This document shows, in pieces, positions 37,356 to 49,297 of a stretch of DNA of 64,000 nucleotides (positions within the stretch are counted from its first letter, which is position 1; every line of letters begins with the position of its first letter). Location of the stretch: the NCBI RefSeq assembly GCF_000014685.1, contig NC_008321.1, positions 2,105,001 to 2,169,000 on the forward strand, written 5' to 3'. Position numbers and translations under genes: made by a program. The stretch is from Shewanella sp. MR-4 (GTDB lineage Bacteria; Pseudomonadota; Gammaproteobacteria; Enterobacterales; Shewanellaceae). Below the pieces are notes generated by a model. It was not told where the DNA came from and did not search any database. It saw only the letters and a program-made list of their open reading frames with translations.

Positions 37356-39305
37356 TTAAAAGCTTGCCGTTACCCCAGCATAGACACTGCGGCTCTTTTG
37401 AATGTAATCCAAATCGGTGGCAATTTGATCGCGCTCGGCGTCCGTCAGGTTAGTCACCCCTAGTTTGACTCTAAACATTGGGTTTATTTGATAATTAACA
37501 CCGATATCTAATGAGCCATAACCATCAGATTTTACTTTAGCTCGCAGATATTGTTCACCCGTGTAGTGGTAGGCGATAAAGGTGGATAATCCCTCCAGCG
37601 CTTGCCATTGCAGTTTGAGGTTATAGCTATCTTCGGGTGTTAGGGTAAAAGGCGCACCATTTTGCTTATCCTTGGCATCGGTTTTACTGTAGTTGCCACT
37701 CAGGCTTAAGCTGTCGGTTAAGTCGTACCATGCCTGCAATTCCCACCCGGTAATCTTAGCTTCACTAACGTTTTGATAAGTGAGTACCGCGCCAGGGGTT
37801 CTGTCCCAGGTTTCGGTGATGATTTTGTTTTCCACATCATTGTGGAAATAGGTGACTGAACCGCCAAAATCGTCCGCTTGATATTGGGTCGATAGCTCGT
37901 AGTTCACCGAGGTTTCGGGTTGTAAATCGCCATTACCGGCCACAGAGCAGGCGCCGCGACAGGCTGGGATAATATAATCGGCTTGAGACTGCGACATATT
38001 CGGAGCTTTAAAGGCTTTACCCCCACCACCTTTGACTACCCATTCGGAACTGAGCGGATAAACCAGATACAGACGAGGGCTAAATTCGGTGCCATACACA
38101 TCGTGGTGATCGACACGCCCGCCGAGGGTGAGGCTAAGCTCCCCTAAACTGAACTCGTCCTGCAGATACAGCGCCGCTTGGCTATCGTCTAGCGTGCCAT
38201 CGCCTAAAATATTGCGGCTGTTCTCAAGTTTGGTCCAACGGTATTCGGCGCCGCCAGTGAGCATATGTTCGCCGAGTAACACTGTGGTTTGCCCATCAAG
38301 ATTGTGGTTTGTTTGAGTAATATGGCCAATTTGTGCGATCAGCGCCGAATTATCGGTCACTTCGACATTTTCATAATAATAGCGTAAGCGCGTATCGCCC
38401 CAATCCCAGCGGCCATTATGGGTAAGGCCTGAACTGATCCGTTCTGCCTGCTGGTTGTTGGTCAGGATAGTGCCGTAGTTATTCCAATCGGATTCACGCT
38501 CATCGTTGGCGTAACTGATATCAAATTGCAGATCCTGCTGCGTGTCGATTAACCATTGTAGATTGGCTAAGGCGCTGATTTCATCCCTATCTTCAAGCGC
38601 ATCTATGGCCGGTTTTAAGTCAGAACGCCATGCATCACGTTTATTGCTATCTACAATCAAGTTCGCCAGCAGTTTGTCTTTAATGAGCGCACCGCTGCTG
38701 TAGAAGTTGTATTTAGTGCTATCTCCACCTTCACCACTGGTTGGCGTGTCGTATTGCACGCCAATACTGGTTTGCCAGCTTTCGGTCGGTTGACGTAGGA
38801 TGACGTTGACTACACCGCCCAAAGCTTCGGAGCCATAGAGGGACGACATGGGGCCACGGACAAGTTCAATACGCTCGATGGCTGACATGGGGATAGACGA
38901 TAGGTCAAAGTCATTACCGTAGTTGGAGGTTAGCGCCTGACGGGAATTGACGCGGCGACCATTGATTAAGATTAAGGTGTAGTCGGAATCTAGGCCGCGA
39001 AGGCTGATTTCGTTACGGCCATAGGGCGTACCTTCACTGATATTCACTCCCTGTAAATAGCGAACGGCGCTGGCGAGATCGTCGATCACTAAAGCTTCAA
39101 GCTCACTACGATTGATCACCGAAACCGATGCTGGCGCCGAGAGCTCAGAGTGTTGTGTTTGAGTGGCAGTGATGACCATGCGCTCCATATCGGGCTCATC
39201 TTCTGCTTGAGCGAGTGTCGCGGCCGCGCTCAGAGTTAAGACGATGGCGCAGGTGAGGGCGTTACGGGAAAATCGCGGCAGGCGGATATCAGGTTGTGCA
39301 GGCAT
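37356..39305 (-). CDS. TonB-dependent outer-membrane receptor, CirA-like (iron/siderophore)
   Basis: A 649-residue outer-membrane receptor. A signal peptide ends near residue 35 (TLSAAATLAQA), followed by a TonB box (ERMVITATQ). The plug domain shows SVINRSELEALVIDDLASAV, EISLRGLDSDYTLILINGRR and VRGPMSSLYGSEALGGVVNVI. The barrel ends in VYAGVTASF, with the usual terminal Phe. Similarity in the plug and length is nearest to CirA-type catecholate siderophore receptors, but the ligand cannot be read from sequence. ATG 39305 is chosen with GGAAG six bases upstream; in-frame starts up to 39362 overlap a Fur-type site. Confidence 0.9.
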   Translation of the reverse strand: MPAQPDIRLPRFSRNALTCAIVLTLSAAATLAQAEDEPDMERMVITATQTQHSELSAPASVSVINRSELEALVIDDLASAVRYLQGVNISEGTPYGRNEISLRGLDSDYTLILINGRRVNSRQALTSNYGNDFDLSSIPMSAIERIELVRGPMSSLYGSEALGGVVNVILRQPTESWQTSIGVQYDTPTSGEGGDSTKYNFYSSGALIKDKLLANLIVDSNKRDAWRSDLKPAIDALEDRDEISALANLQWLIDTQQDLQFDISYANDERESDWNNYGTILTNNQQAERISSGLTHNGRWDWGDTRLRYYYENVEVTDNSALIAQIGHITQTNHNLDGQTTVLLGEHMLTGGAEYRWTKLENSRNILGDGTLDDSQAALYLQDEFSLGELSLTLGGRVDHHDVYGTEFSPRLYLVYPLSSEWVVKGGGGKAFKAPNMSQSQADYIIPACRGACSVAGNGDLQPETSVNYELSTQYQADDFGGSVTYFHNDVENKIITETWDRTPGAVLTYQNVSEAKITGWELQAWYDLTDSLSLSGNYSKTDAKDKQNGAPFTLTPEDSYNLKLQWQALEGLSTFIAYHYTGEQYLRAKVKSDGYGSLDIGVNYQINPMFRVKLGVTNLTDAERDQIATDLDYIQKSRSVYAGVTASF

Positions 39306-39331
39306 TTCATTCTTCCTTGTAAAATTTTGGC

Positions 39332-39350
39332 GAATGATAATTATTCTTAA
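39332..39350 (-). promoter_or_regulatory. Fur-box-like operator of the TonB receptor gene
   Basis: GAATGATAATTATTCTTAA is a near-palindrome matching most positions of the Fur consensus GATAATGATAATCATTATC. It lies 27-45 bases before the ATG, supporting repression by Fur and iron. Confidence 0.75.
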
Positions 39351-39612
39351 ATGTGCCAGCAAGTTGCTCTCGTCGAGAAACGTGTAAAGCTAGTGTAAAT
39401 ATTTATATTAATAACAATAAGATATGGTATCTGATGCGGTTATCTTTTGGGGCGTGATAACAGAAGGACTAGCCAATCACCTATACAAACGACTGGCGCT
39501 CCAACCCATGAATTTGTTTGGTATCCAGCGCAATAAGATGGTGTTAGAGAAACTTAAAAAATCAAATACGCAAGCGAGGGAAGAAAGGGGAAAGGACGTT
39601 ACAGAAGAAATA

Positions 39613-39638
39613 AAGAAGGGATAAAACTATCCCTTCTT
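39613..39638 (-). terminator. Hairpin after the chemoreceptor gene
   Basis: A perfect 11-bp stem (AAGAAGGGATA with its complement) around a 4-base loop, 25 bases beyond the chemoreceptor stop. On the minus strand it is followed by TTATTTCTTC. It likely ends that transcript. Confidence 0.75.
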
Positions 39639-39662
39639 AGCTTAACTCAGACTTTTTAAGGA

Positions 39663-41180
39663 TTAGACTTTTAATCCAACCATCAGTTGGTCAAGTTGTC
39701 CTGCTGTTGCCTGCAGTTCATCACAACCCGACACAGATTGGTTCGCCGATTGCTCGACATCGTGGGATTGATTGCGAATTTCCATCAGATTGGTCGCGAT
39801 TTCGTTAGCCACTGCCGATTGTTCTTCGGCTGATGTTGCGATTAGCACACTCATTTCGAACACGCGGCTGCTGTGATGGGCAATTGACTCGAGATCTTTA
39901 CCCGTTTGCAGCACATGTTGCTTGCCTTCACTCGCTTGGCTAACGGTGCGCGACATGACTTGCGTCAGGTTGCGGCTACCTTGTTGCAATGACTCGATCA
40001 TCGATTTGATTTCAACCGTTGCCGCCTGTGTGCGACCGGCAAGGGTTCTCACCTCATCGGCAACCACGGCAAAACCTCGGCCCTGTTCGCCAGCACGTGC
40101 CGCTTCAATCGCGGCGTTGAGGGCGAGTAGGTTAGTCTGCTGCGAAATGGCATTAATGGTCGATACCACTTCATCAATTTTACTGGCGTTTTCGTTGAGG
40201 ATATTCACCGCATCTGAGGCCGCAGAAATCTCATCAGACAGTACATCAATCGCGCTAACTGTGGTTTCAATATCCTTAGAGCCTGCATTCACCTGCTGAT
40301 TCGCCTCTTGGGTTTCGGCTGAAGATTGCTCGGCGTTACGCGCCACTTCTTTAACCGCGGCGGTCATTTCTTCCATCGCTGTGGCTAAGGAGTCGAGATG
40401 CTGACGTTGATTGACCGCAAGGGCTTGTCCTTGCTGCGCCGTGCTTCTAAAAGATGAAACCACTTCACGAATTTTGCTGGTGGATTCAGCGATTTGCTTC
40501 ACTAGGGTATGTTGACGTTCAACGAGAGTGTCGATGCTGATCGCAAGAATGCTGAACTCATCTTTCACTTCGAAGAAGTTTAATCGGCCAGTCAAATCCC
40601 CCGAAGCGGCACGTTTGAGTGCCATGACTGTGGTATAGAGTGCGCCGCCCACAAAGGTGGAAATGTAATAGCTAAAGAGAAAGAGCACGAATAACAGCAC
40701 CGCCATCACGCTATAAACCAAGAGATTATCGGCAGATAGCAGGGCATCGAGTTGACGCTCGTCGACGGGAATAATGGTTAGCATATTGTGCTCGTTCACC
40801 GAGCTTATGGCTCTATTAGGTGAACTGCTGGTATCGATACCGCCACCACTGCGTGCAATGGTTTGCGCGCGGCTGTCGGCCTCTGAAACCGTGACAATCT
40901 GTATATTCTGCGAGCCTTGGCTCAACATATTCGGTAGATTTTGGCGTTCTTGCTCGGGTAGTTTGTTATAGATCTGCGCCGCGAGTTGATTGATTTTCTG
41001 TGACGAGTCCTGAATGCCGTTCAAATGGCTTTCGAGCAGGGTGTCCCTAAACTGAGTATTTAAAAAGACCGCTAATCCCACAATCATAATCATGGGAACT
41101 AGGGCGAGAATTGCAAATTTGGTTTTTAAGGTCATGTGGATAAGATATTGATCTATCCAGCGAAATTTAACTTCTTTCAT
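39663..41180 (-). CDS. Methyl-accepting chemotaxis protein
   Basis: A 505-residue chemoreceptor. Two membrane segments (about residues 18-40 and 160-182) flank a short periplasmic domain of about 120 residues. A HAMP domain follows ([15 protein letters not shown]...[15 protein letters not shown]), then the long methyl-accepting coiled coil. The signalling tip is recognisable as [20 protein letters not shown] and [18 protein letters not shown]. The sensed ligand is unknown. ATG 41180 is chosen because GAGG lies 7 bases upstream and it begins just before the first membrane helix; an in-frame start at 41324 adds 48 residues of no visible similarity. Confidence 0.94.
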   Translation of the reverse strand: MKEVKFRWIDQYLIHMTLKTKFAILALVPMIMIVGLAVFLNTQFRDTLLESHLNGIQDSSQKINQLAAQIYNKLPEQERQNLPNMLSQGSQNIQIVTVSEADSRAQTIARSGGGIDTSSSPNRAISSVNEHNMLTIIPVDERQLDALLSADNLLVYSVMAVLLFVLFLFSYYISTFVGGALYTTVMALKRAASGDLTGRLNFFEVKDEFSILAISIDTLVERQHTLVKQIAESTSKIREVVSSFRSTAQQGQALAVNQRQHLDSLATAMEEMTAAVKEVARNAEQSSAETQEANQQVNAGSKDIETTVSAIDVLSDEISAASDAVNILNENASKIDEVVSTINAISQQTNLLALNAAIEAARAGEQGRGFAVVADEVRTLAGRTQAATVEIKSMIESLQQGSRNLTQVMSRTVSQASEGKQHVLQTGKDLESIAHHSSRVFEMSVLIATSAEEQSAVANEIATNLMEIRNQSHDVEQSANQSVSGCDELQATAGQLDQLMVGLKV

Positions 41181-42634
<1,454 letters not shown>

Positions 42635-42648
42635 CGGAGCTGTATAGC

Positions 42649-45036
42649 ATGAAATTTAGCGAATCTTGGCTTCGTGAGTGGGTCAATCCTGCCGTTAGCC
42701 GTGAAGCATTATCCCACCAGATCACTATGGCTGGCCTCGAAGTCGATGGCGTTGATGCCGTGGCTGCCGAGTTCAACGGCGTTGTGATTGGTGAAGTGGT
42801 CGAATGTGGCCAGCATCCAGATGCAGATAAACTGCGCGTGACTAAAGTCAGTGTCGGCAGTGGTGAACTTATCGATATCGTCTGCGGCGCACCAAACTGC
42901 CGTCAAGGCCTGCGCGTTGCTGTTGCCATGGTTGGGGCTGTACTGCCAGGCGATTTTAAAATTAAAAAGGCTAAGCTGCGTGGTATGCCATCAGAAGGCA
43001 TGCTGTGTTCTTACAGCGAGCTGGGCATCGACATCGACAGCGATGGCATTATCGAACTGCCATTAGATGCGCCATTAGGCACGGATTTACGTGAGTATCT
43101 CCAGCTTGATGATGCTGTGATTGAAGTGGATTTAACCGCTAACCGTGCCGACTGTTTAGGCATGGTGGGTCTGGCCCGTGAAGTCGGCGTGTTAAACCGT
43201 GCAGCTGTGACTGAGCCACAATGGCAAGCCGTTACGCCAACGATTGATGCCAAAGTGGCTATCAATGTTAAGGAAACCGCAGCTTGCCCACGCTACTTAG
43301 GTCGTGTGGTGAAGAATGTGAACGTGAAAGCGGCTACGCCATTATGGATGCAGGAAAAACTGCGCCGCAGCGGTATCCGTTCTATCGATCCTATCGTCGA
43401 TATCACTAACTTCGTGTTAGTTGAATTCGGTCAACCTATGCATGCGTTCGATCTTGCCAAACTTACTGGTGACATCCAAGTGCGTTTAGGCAATGGCGAA
43501 GAGAAAGTCACCCTGCTCGATGGCAGCGAAGTCACCATTCCAAGCGACACTTTAGTGATTGCCGACGATGCTCGCCCATTAGCGCTTGCTGGCGTATTTG
43601 GTGGCGAATATTCGGGTGTGAGTGACAGCACGCAAGACATTCTGCTGGAATGTGCCTTCTTCGCACCGTTAGCGATTATGGGTAAATCACGCCGTTTAGG
43701 TCTGCATACTGATTCATCACACCGTTTCGAGCGTGGTGTTGACCCTGAGATGCAGCATAAGGTTATGGACCGTGCGACTCGCTTAGTGCTGGATATTTGC
43801 GGCGGGGAAGCGGGCCCTGTGGTTGAAGCCAAATCTGACGCTGACTTACCAAAGCCTGCGCAAATCTTATTGCGTCGCAGCAAGTTAGATAAAATTCTGG
43901 GTCACCATGTTCCCGATAGCGACGTGGTTGAAATCCTCGAGCGTTTAGGTTTCGGCGTCGTTGCAGGCGAAGGTAGCTGGCAGGTCACCACCGCCACTTA
44001 CCGCTTCGATATGGCGATTGAAGAAGACTTAATCGAAGAAGTCGCCCGTATCTACGGTTACAACAACATTCCAAACGTTGCGCCTGTGGCGTCACTGCGG
44101 ATGTCAGATCATAAAGAAACCGACTTAAGCCTCAAGCGTGTACGTTCGCTGTTAGTGGCCCGTGGTTTCCAAGAAGCTGTGACTTACAGTTTCGTCGATC
44201 CTAAGCTGCAAAATCTGGTTCACCCAGGTGAGCAAGCAATGGTGTTACCGAACCCAATTTCCAGCGAAATGTCGGCCATGCGTTTGTCGATGTTCACAGG
44301 ATTATTGACTGCGGTTGGCTACAACCAAAGTCGTCAACAGGGCCGTGTGAGACTTTTTGAAACTGGCCTTCGCTTTGTTCCTGATATTAATGCAGAATCG
44401 GGTGTAAGACAGCAAGCTATGCTCGGTTGCGTCATAACTGGCCTCCAAAATGACGAACATTGGGCTATGGAATCGAAAACTGTTGATTTTTTCGACCTTA
44501 AAGGCGATTTAGAAGCAATTATCGGCTTGACAGTTTCCGCATCAGAATTTAGCTTTAGAGTAGCGACGCATTCTGCTCTTCATCCAGGGCAATGTGCTGA
44601 AATATTGAGAAATGATCGAGTGATCGGTCATATAGGTGCTATCCATCCTAGTTTGGAGAAGCCTTTTGGACTCAATGGTAAAACCATCGTTTTTGAGTTG
44701 GAATTGGATGCTTTATTGCATACCAGTTTACCGCTAGCCCAAGCTGTATCTAAGTTCCCGGCTAATCGTCGTGACATCGCAGTAGTCGTAGATGAAAGTG
44801 TATCTGCAGGCGATGTAATGAAATTGATAAGAAAAGTTGGCGAAAATCAGTTGGTTGGCATAAACTTGTTCGATGTATACTTAGGTAAAGGTGTTGAGCC
44901 CGGCAAGAAGAGCTTGGCGATAGCACTTACATTACAAGACACTACTCGTACACTTGAGGAAAAAGAGATCGCTGAGACAGTTGAATCAGTTGTTTCTGCC
45001 CTGAAGACCGAGTTCAACGCATCGTTGAGGGATTAA
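42649..45036 (+). CDS. pheT: Phenylalanyl-tRNA synthetase beta subunit
   Basis: A 795-residue subunit, typical length. The N-terminal tRNA-binding (OB) domain shows [18 protein letters not shown]. The B3/B4 editing domain shows [22 protein letters not shown] and [16 protein letters not shown]. The B5 domain and catalytic-like core follow ([16 protein letters not shown]), and the C-terminal FDX-ACB anticodon domain contains [17 protein letters not shown]. Codon use changes sharply at about codon 568 (44350). Before it all Arg codons I read are CGN and no Ile is ATA; after it five AGA, one AGG and five ATA codons appear. No break in the protein is seen there. Confidence 0.98.
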   Translation: MKFSESWLREWVNPAVSREALSHQITMAGLEVDGVDAVAAEFNGVVIGEVVECGQHPDADKLRVTKVSVGSGELIDIVCGAPNCRQGLRVAVAMVGAVLPGDFKIKKAKLRGMPSEGMLCSYSELGIDIDSDGIIELPLDAPLGTDLREYLQLDDAVIEVDLTANRADCLGMVGLAREVGVLNRAAVTEPQWQAVTPTIDAKVAINVKETAACPRYLGRVVKNVNVKAATPLWMQEKLRRSGIRSIDPIVDITNFVLVEFGQPMHAFDLAKLTGDIQVRLGNGEEKVTLLDGSEVTIPSDTLVIADDARPLALAGVFGGEYSGVSDSTQDILLECAFFAPLAIMGKSRRLGLHTDSSHRFERGVDPEMQHKVMDRATRLVLDICGGEAGPVVEAKSDADLPKPAQILLRRSKLDKILGHHVPDSDVVEILERLGFGVVAGEGSWQVTTATYRFDMAIEEDLIEEVARIYGYNNIPNVAPVASLRMSDHKETDLSLKRVRSLLVARGFQEAVTYSFVDPKLQNLVHPGEQAMVLPNPISSEMSAMRLSMFTGLLTAVGYNQSRQQGRVRLFETGLRFVPDINAESGVRQQAMLGCVITGLQNDEHWAMESKTVDFFDLKGDLEAIIGLTVSASEFSFRVATHSALHPGQCAEILRNDRVIGHIGAIHPSLEKPFGLNGKTIVFELELDALLHTSLPLAQAVSKFPANRRDIAVVVDESVSAGDVMKLIRKVGENQLVGINLFDVYLGKGVEPGKKSLAIALTLQDTTRTLEEKEIAETVESVVSALKTEFNASLRD

Positions 45037-45039
45037 AGT

Positions 45040-45336
45040 ATGGCACTTACCAAAGCCGAAATGGCAGAACATCTTTTTGAAACACTAGGTATTAACAAGC
45101 GTGTCGCCAAAGAGATGGTTGAGTCGTTCTTTGAAGAAATTCGAGGCGCACTTGAAAGTGGTGAGCAGGTCAAGTTATCTGGCTTTGGCAACTTTGACCT
45201 TAGGGATAAGAATCAAAGACCGGGAAGGAACCCAAAAACAGGCGAGGATATCCCGATTTCCGCTCGCCGTGTCGTGACCTTCCGTCCCGGCCAGAAACTG
45301 AAAACTCGCGTAGAAGCATCTAACGCGGGCAAGTAA
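45040..45336 (+). CDS. ihfA: Integration host factor alpha subunit
   Basis: A 98-residue DNA-bending protein that dimerises with IhfB. The family pattern is complete: [59 protein letters not shown] with the minor-groove Pro, and a basic tail. It sits 3 bases after the pheT stop, as in E. coli, where ihfA is cotranscribed with pheST. A strong terminator follows. Confidence 0.98.
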   Translation: MALTKAEMAEHLFETLGINKRVAKEMVESFFEEIRGALESGEQVKLSGFGNFDLRDKNQRPGRNPKTGEDIPISARRVVTFRPGQKLKTRVEASNAGK

Positions 45337-45351
45337 TTTCTTTAAGTTTGA

Positions 45352-45390
45352 TAGGAAAGCCACTCCATCGCGAGTGGCTTTCCTATTTTC
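45352..45390 (+). terminator. Rho-independent terminator of pheST-ihfA
   Basis: AGGAAAGCCACTC pairs perfectly with GAGTGGCTTTCCT (13 bp, loop CATCGC), ending in CCTATTTTC. Confidence 0.9.
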
Positions 45391-45432
45391 TTCCTATGCT
45401 AATTCAGTCTTTTACTGTCTGAGGTGATTTCT

Positions 45433-46371
45433 TTGTCAAGACAGCCCAAACATTTTGACCGACGTTTTAAACTGGCGTTATTGCACCCTAAATATTGGGT
45501 TACTTGGTTGGCGATCGGCCTATTAGTGATTTTTGGGATCATGCCCGCGTGGCTGCGTGATCCTATCGCCAGAACCTTGGCCAAACTGGTGGCGCCTATT
45601 GCGAAAAAGCCGATAGGTATTGCTAGGGCGAACTTAAGGGCGTGTTTCCCTGAAAAATCCGCCGCAGAGATAGAAGCCTTAATTGATGAGAACGTGCAGA
45701 ACTTCGTCTTAGTGCTGTTATCTCAAGGTGAGCTGTTGGTACGATCTAAGGCGCATTTACGTCACCGCGTGAATCTCATGGGCTTTGAGCATGTACAAGC
45801 GGCGCAGGCGTTAGGTCAACCAGTGATTTTCATTATGCCCCATGTGTGGCCCATCGATTATGCAGGGCTGAGGTTAAACCTCGAGCTACCTATGGTTACT
45901 ATGGCTAAGGCCCATAAAAACGCGTTATTTAACTGGTTTAATAATCGGGTACGTAGCAGCTGCGGTGGTCATGTTTATATGCGAGAGGCGGGAATACGCG
46001 CCTTGTTGGCCGAATTGAAGCAGAACAATAGCTTTTTCTACCTGCCCGATGAAGATTTAGGCCCAGAACAGAGCGTGTTTACCCCGTTTTTAGGCACAGT
46101 TAAAGCGACATTACCCGTGGTTGGCCGCTTGGCTCAGGCGGGAAATGCCCAAGTGCTGCCGGTGAAAATTGGTTATAACCAAGCTTCACGCCAGTTTGAT
46201 TTAACTGTGATGCCCGCCATTGCCGCCGAAGACATGGTCGGTAAAGAAAACGAAGCGTTGGCACTGAATAAAGCGGTTGAGCAAGTGATCCTCGCATACC
46301 CTGAGCAATATATGTGGTTCTTAAGATTGCTTAAGACCCGCCCCGAAGGGCAAGCTTCGATTTATCAATAG
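45433..46371 (+). CDS. lpxM: Lipid A late acyltransferase (LpxM/MsbB type)
   Basis: An inner-membrane acyltransferase that adds a secondary acyl chain to Kdo2-lipid A. One N-terminal membrane segment (YWVTWLAIGLLVIFGIMPAW) anchors the protein. The catalytic HX4D is His137-Asp142 in MPHVWPIDYAG; Asp rather than Glu at the last position favours LpxM over LpxL. SSCGGHVYMREAGIRALL and FFYLPDEDLGPEQSVFTPFLG complete the family signature. The TTG at 45433 (GAGG 8 bases upstream) gives 312 residues; a GTG at 45424 is an alternative without a spaced ribosome binding site. Confidence 0.92.
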   Translation: MSRQPKHFDRRFKLALLHPKYWVTWLAIGLLVIFGIMPAWLRDPIARTLAKLVAPIAKKPIGIARANLRACFPEKSAAEIEALIDENVQNFVLVLLSQGELLVRSKAHLRHRVNLMGFEHVQAAQALGQPVIFIMPHVWPIDYAGLRLNLELPMVTMAKAHKNALFNWFNNRVRSSCGGHVYMREAGIRALLAELKQNNSFFYLPDEDLGPEQSVFTPFLGTVKATLPVVGRLAQAGNAQVLPVKIGYNQASRQFDLTVMPAIAAEDMVGKENEALALNKAVEQVILAYPEQYMWFLRLLKTRPEGQASIYQ

Positions 46372-46410
46372 CGACTTTTTGCGAGGAGTCGCGGCTCGCA
46401 GACCAATAAA

Positions 46411-46446
46411 ATGGGCTTTAAGTGGAATACTTAAAGCCCATTTTTT
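46411..46446. terminator. Bidirectional terminator between lpxM and hypA
   Basis: ATGGGCTTTAAGT and its perfect complement (13 bp, loop GGAAT) are followed by a T-run on the plus strand and by TTTTATT on the minus strand, serving both convergent genes. Confidence 0.9.
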
Positions 46447-46484
46447 ATCAAGCGCGAATAATTAAGTAAGAGGCTTACAGCCAC

Positions 46485-46841
46485 TCAACTCTCGTCCTCT
46501 TGCTCCATTTCGAGCTGCATCAGCAGCATATCTTCGCCATCTAAAACCCGCGTATGGTAGCTGTGACAAGCAGGACAAACGATAGAGCGCTCAGCAAGCT
46601 CAGACTCTTGGTGGCAATCCAAACAGGCAATCACTAAGGGTTGCAGTGTCATCCGCAGTTCAGCATCACGGCAGATCCCATCGAGTTTAAAGGTCTCAAA
46701 GGCGGTCTCAAGCAAGGCGGGTTCGACTCCGCTCATCACCCCGAGTTTGATATCGACGCGGGTGATTTTATTGGCACGATTGGCCTTAGCGTGTTGCTCG
46801 CATTGCTCAATCAAGGCGCTAACGATGGAATATTCGTGCAT
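46485..46841 (-). CDS. hypA: Hydrogenase nickel incorporation protein HypA
   Basis: A 118-residue metallochaperone that, with HypB, delivers nickel to the hydrogenase large subunit. The N-terminal MHEYSIV supplies the nickel-binding His2, and two CxxC pairs ([15 protein letters not shown]) form the zinc site. The ATG at 46841 shares its A with the stop of hypE (TAATG), so the two are translationally coupled. It is the last gene of the hya-hyp region. E. coli HypA has 116 residues. Confidence 0.96.
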   Translation of the reverse strand: MHEYSIVSALIEQCEQHAKANRANKITRVDIKLGVMSGVEPALLETAFETFKLDGICRDAELRMTLQPLVIACLDCHQESELAERSIVCPACHSYHTRVLDGEDMLLMQLEMEQEDES

Positions 46842-47860
46842 TAACAAATCCTTGGCAGCAGTTCACCCTGGGGCAGGTCTAAGTAACGTTTGGTATTCCA
46901 TGGCGTTCTTAAGATCACTTTTCCTGGAAGTTCGTCGCTGACGGTGCCGATGATGGCCGCCTGCTCGCAATGACCAAAGCGCTGCATGATTTCTAAGGCG
47001 CCTAGGGCGATATCGTTAGGGACCGCCAAGATAAAGGTGCCTTCATTGGCTAAATCCATGGCCTCAAAGCCATAGAGTTCGCACAAGCCTTTGACTTCAT
47101 CGCAAACCGGAATACTGGCTTCATTGACCGTTATCCCGACATTGGCGGCCGCCGCCCATTCGTTTAACACGGCTGAAAGCCCGCCACGGGTCGCATCACG
47201 CATCGCATGAATAGGAATATTCGCCGCAATAAGCTGCTCAACCACGGGCCAAAGAGTGGCACAATCGCTTTGCAAAGCTGATTCGAGGGTCAGACCTTCG
47301 CGCGCCATCAGAATCGCGGCGCCATGGCAGCCCACATCGCGGGAGACAATGATTGCATCCCCCGGTGCGACATTCGCCGCCGAGATATTCGGACGTAAAA
47401 TGCGCCCAACGCCTGAGGTATTGATAAACAAGCCATCGGCGCAGCCCTTAGGCACGACTTTGGTATCGCCACAGACGATTCTGGCGCCGCTCTGTTTAAG
47501 CTCCTTCGCCATGCTGCGCACAATAGTGGTTAACTGATTGAGCGAAAAGCCTTCTTCGATGATCACGCTGCAACTTAAATACTGTGGCTCGGCGCCCATC
47601 ATGGCGAGATCATTCACAGTGCCGGCGATCGCCAATTTGCCTATGTCTCCGCCAGCAAAAAACAGTGGTGATACGGTAAAGGAATCTGTGGTAAAGGCGG
47701 TCGCGCCCTGCAATTCAAGCTTGGCCGCGTCTTCTTCGCTACGCAGGATCGGGTTATCGAACTCGGCAAAAAACAGTTCACGAATGAGTTTATTCATCTC
47801 TTTGCCGCCACCACCGTGGCTGAGTTGAATCGCTTTATCTTTGGTTTGGAAATCAGCCAT
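46841..47860 (-). CDS. hypE: Hydrogenase maturation protein HypE
   Basis: A 339-residue AIR-synthase-fold enzyme that dehydrates a thiocarbamate on its own C-terminal Cys to thiocyanate, giving the CN ligands of the active-site iron. The C-terminus is PRIC, with the essential last Cys. [40 protein letters not shown] and [15 protein letters not shown] are family signatures. It overlaps hypD by 8 bases and hypA by 1 base. Confidence 0.97.
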   Translation of the reverse strand: MADFQTKDKAIQLSHGGGGKEMNKLIRELFFAEFDNPILRSEEDAAKLELQGATAFTTDSFTVSPLFFAGGDIGKLAIAGTVNDLAMMGAEPQYLSCSVIIEEGFSLNQLTTIVRSMAKELKQSGARIVCGDTKVVPKGCADGLFINTSGVGRILRPNISAANVAPGDAIIVSRDVGCHGAAILMAREGLTLESALQSDCATLWPVVEQLIAANIPIHAMRDATRGGLSAVLNEWAAAANVGITVNEASIPVCDEVKGLCELYGFEAMDLANEGTFILAVPNDIALGALEIMQRFGHCEQAAIIGTVSDELPGKVILRTPWNTKRYLDLPQGELLPRIC

Positions 47861-48992
47861 GATGTGGCTCCTTGCTATCTATGCCTTGATAGCGGTAATA
47901 CGCATTACACGCGCCTTCGGAGCTAACCATACAGCTACCGAGAGGGGTTTCGGGATTGCAGCCGCGGCCAAAGACTTTACAGTCCTTAGGTTTGGCGAGC
48001 CCGCGAAGAATATCGCCGCATTGGCAAGCCTTATGATCGTCTATCTCTTTGACGGGTAATCTGTCCTTAAAGTACTTCTCGGCGTCCCTGTGGGCGTATT
48101 CGGGTCTTAACTCTAGTGCCGAGTTGGGTATGGGCCCAAGCCCGCGCCAACGAAATTGCGGCCGAGTCTGGAAAAACTGATCCACCTTGGCCTGAGCGGC
48201 AAGATTGCCTTCCTCGGACACAGCCCGGCTGTATTGGATATCTAATAGCGCCGTTCCCGCCACCTTTTGCCGCACGATGCGCAGGATGGATTCCATCACA
48301 TCGACGGGTTCGAACCCGGATACCACCACAGGCGTACCGTATTGCTCGACCGCGGGGCGATAGATTTTGGCGCCACTGATCACACTGACATGCGCAGGCC
48401 CAATAAAGGCATTGACCCTAGCTTTAGGGTCGTGCATCACGGCATCTATCGCGGGTGGAACTAAGACGTGGTTGATATGAAACAACAAATTCGCCAGCTT
48501 TTCCTGCTCGGCCAGTTGCAGCAGCACCGCGGTCATTGGGGTCGAGGTTTCAAAGCCAATGGCGAAAAACACCACGGTTTTATCGGGATTGTCGCGGGCG
48601 ATTTTGAGCGTGTCTAAAGGGTCATAGATAGGGCGAATATCACAGCCCTTGGCCCTGAAACTGGCAAGTGACCCTTGGGAGCCGGGGACGCGGATCATAT
48701 CCCCTAGGGTCACTAAAATCACATTCTCTTGTTGGGCGAGCACTGCGGCTTGGTCAATTCGTTCCTTGGGCATGACGCACACTGGGCAGCCGGGACCGTG
48801 GATAAATTCAATATTTTCCGGCAATAAATCCAGTAAGCCGTATTTCATGATGGTGTGGGTATGGCCGCCACAGACCTCCATGATATTGATAGGCTCTTTG
48901 AGTGTGCGGGCGCATTTAGCGATATCCTCCGCAAACGAGGCTATGGTATCGGGGTCGCGAAAGCCTTGATAAAGTTGTTTTAGGTCAAGCAT
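47853..48992 (-). CDS. hypD: Hydrogenase maturation protein HypD
   Basis: A 379-residue Fe-S protein that, with HypC, carries the Fe(CN)2CO unit during assembly. Conserved Cys motifs are visible: MEVCGGHTHTIMKYGLL, FIHGPGCPVCVMPKERID, VVFFAIGFETSTPMTAVLL, and the C-terminal cluster ligands in CQCGDILRGLAKPKDCKVFG with GSCMVSSEGACNAYYRY. Length and all motifs are standard. It overlaps hypE and stands 59 bases after hypC. Confidence 0.97.
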   Translation of the reverse strand: MLDLKQLYQGFRDPDTIASFAEDIAKCARTLKEPINIMEVCGGHTHTIMKYGLLDLLPENIEFIHGPGCPVCVMPKERIDQAAVLAQQENVILVTLGDMIRVPGSQGSLASFRAKGCDIRPIYDPLDTLKIARDNPDKTVVFFAIGFETSTPMTAVLLQLAEQEKLANLLFHINHVLVPPAIDAVMHDPKARVNAFIGPAHVSVISGAKIYRPAVEQYGTPVVVSGFEPVDVMESILRIVRQKVAGTALLDIQYSRAVSEEGNLAAQAKVDQFFQTRPQFRWRGLGPIPNSALELRPEYAHRDAEKYFKDRLPVKEIDDHKACQCGDILRGLAKPKDCKVFGRGCNPETPLGSCMVSSEGACNAYYRYQGIDSKEPHHG

Positions 48993-49051
48993 CTTCAGTC
49001 CTTGCGCAGTTTTTGGCTGTTATTTGTTATCACTTTTACTGCGGTGATTAC

Positions 49052-49297
49052 TTAATGCGTGGTCTCAGCTTCAAGTTTTGAAACTATCTCTTTATATAAT
49101 TCAAGGCTTTGTAGTGCATCATTGCGATCAATTTTATTCATCACAAAACCAATATGAATAAGCACATAGTCACCAATGGCTAAAGGCTCAGTCATTAAAT
49201 GACTGCTCACATCGCGCCTGACACCTAGCGTATCGACGGTGACCGATTGACGCTCGTTATCGATGGCCACCACTTGGGAGGGAATAGACAGGCACAT
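49052..49297 (-). CDS. hypC: Hydrogenase assembly chaperone HypC
   Basis: An 81-residue member of the HypC/HupF family. The start MCLSIPSQVVAID places the essential Cys at position 2, where it binds the iron precursor with HypD and chaperones the large subunit. GDYVLIHIGFVMNKID is the second conserved block. The ATG at 49297 shares its last base with the hypB stop; an in-frame start 45 bases upstream would bury Cys2 and is rejected. Confidence 0.96.
   Translation of the reverse strand: MCLSIPSQVVAIDNERQSVTVDTLGVRRDVSSHLMTEPLAIGDYVLIHIGFVMNKIDRNDALQSLELYKEIVSKLEAETTH

Noticed and set aside
39184..39362. Longer N-terminus for the TonB receptor starting at 39362
   Set aside because: It would place the Fur-type site inside the coding region and put residues before a good signal peptide; ATG 39305 has the better ribosome binding site.
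39424..39624. 66-codon plus-strand frame between the TonB receptor and the chemoreceptor
   Set aside because: No ribosome binding site, no recognisable similarity, and its stop lies in the terminator hairpin of the neighbouring gene; more likely chance.
46700..46730. GGGTTCGACTCC, resembling a tRNA T-arm
   Set aside because: It lies inside hypA and no acceptor stem or anticodon arm can be built around it. No tRNA or rRNA gene was found in the window.
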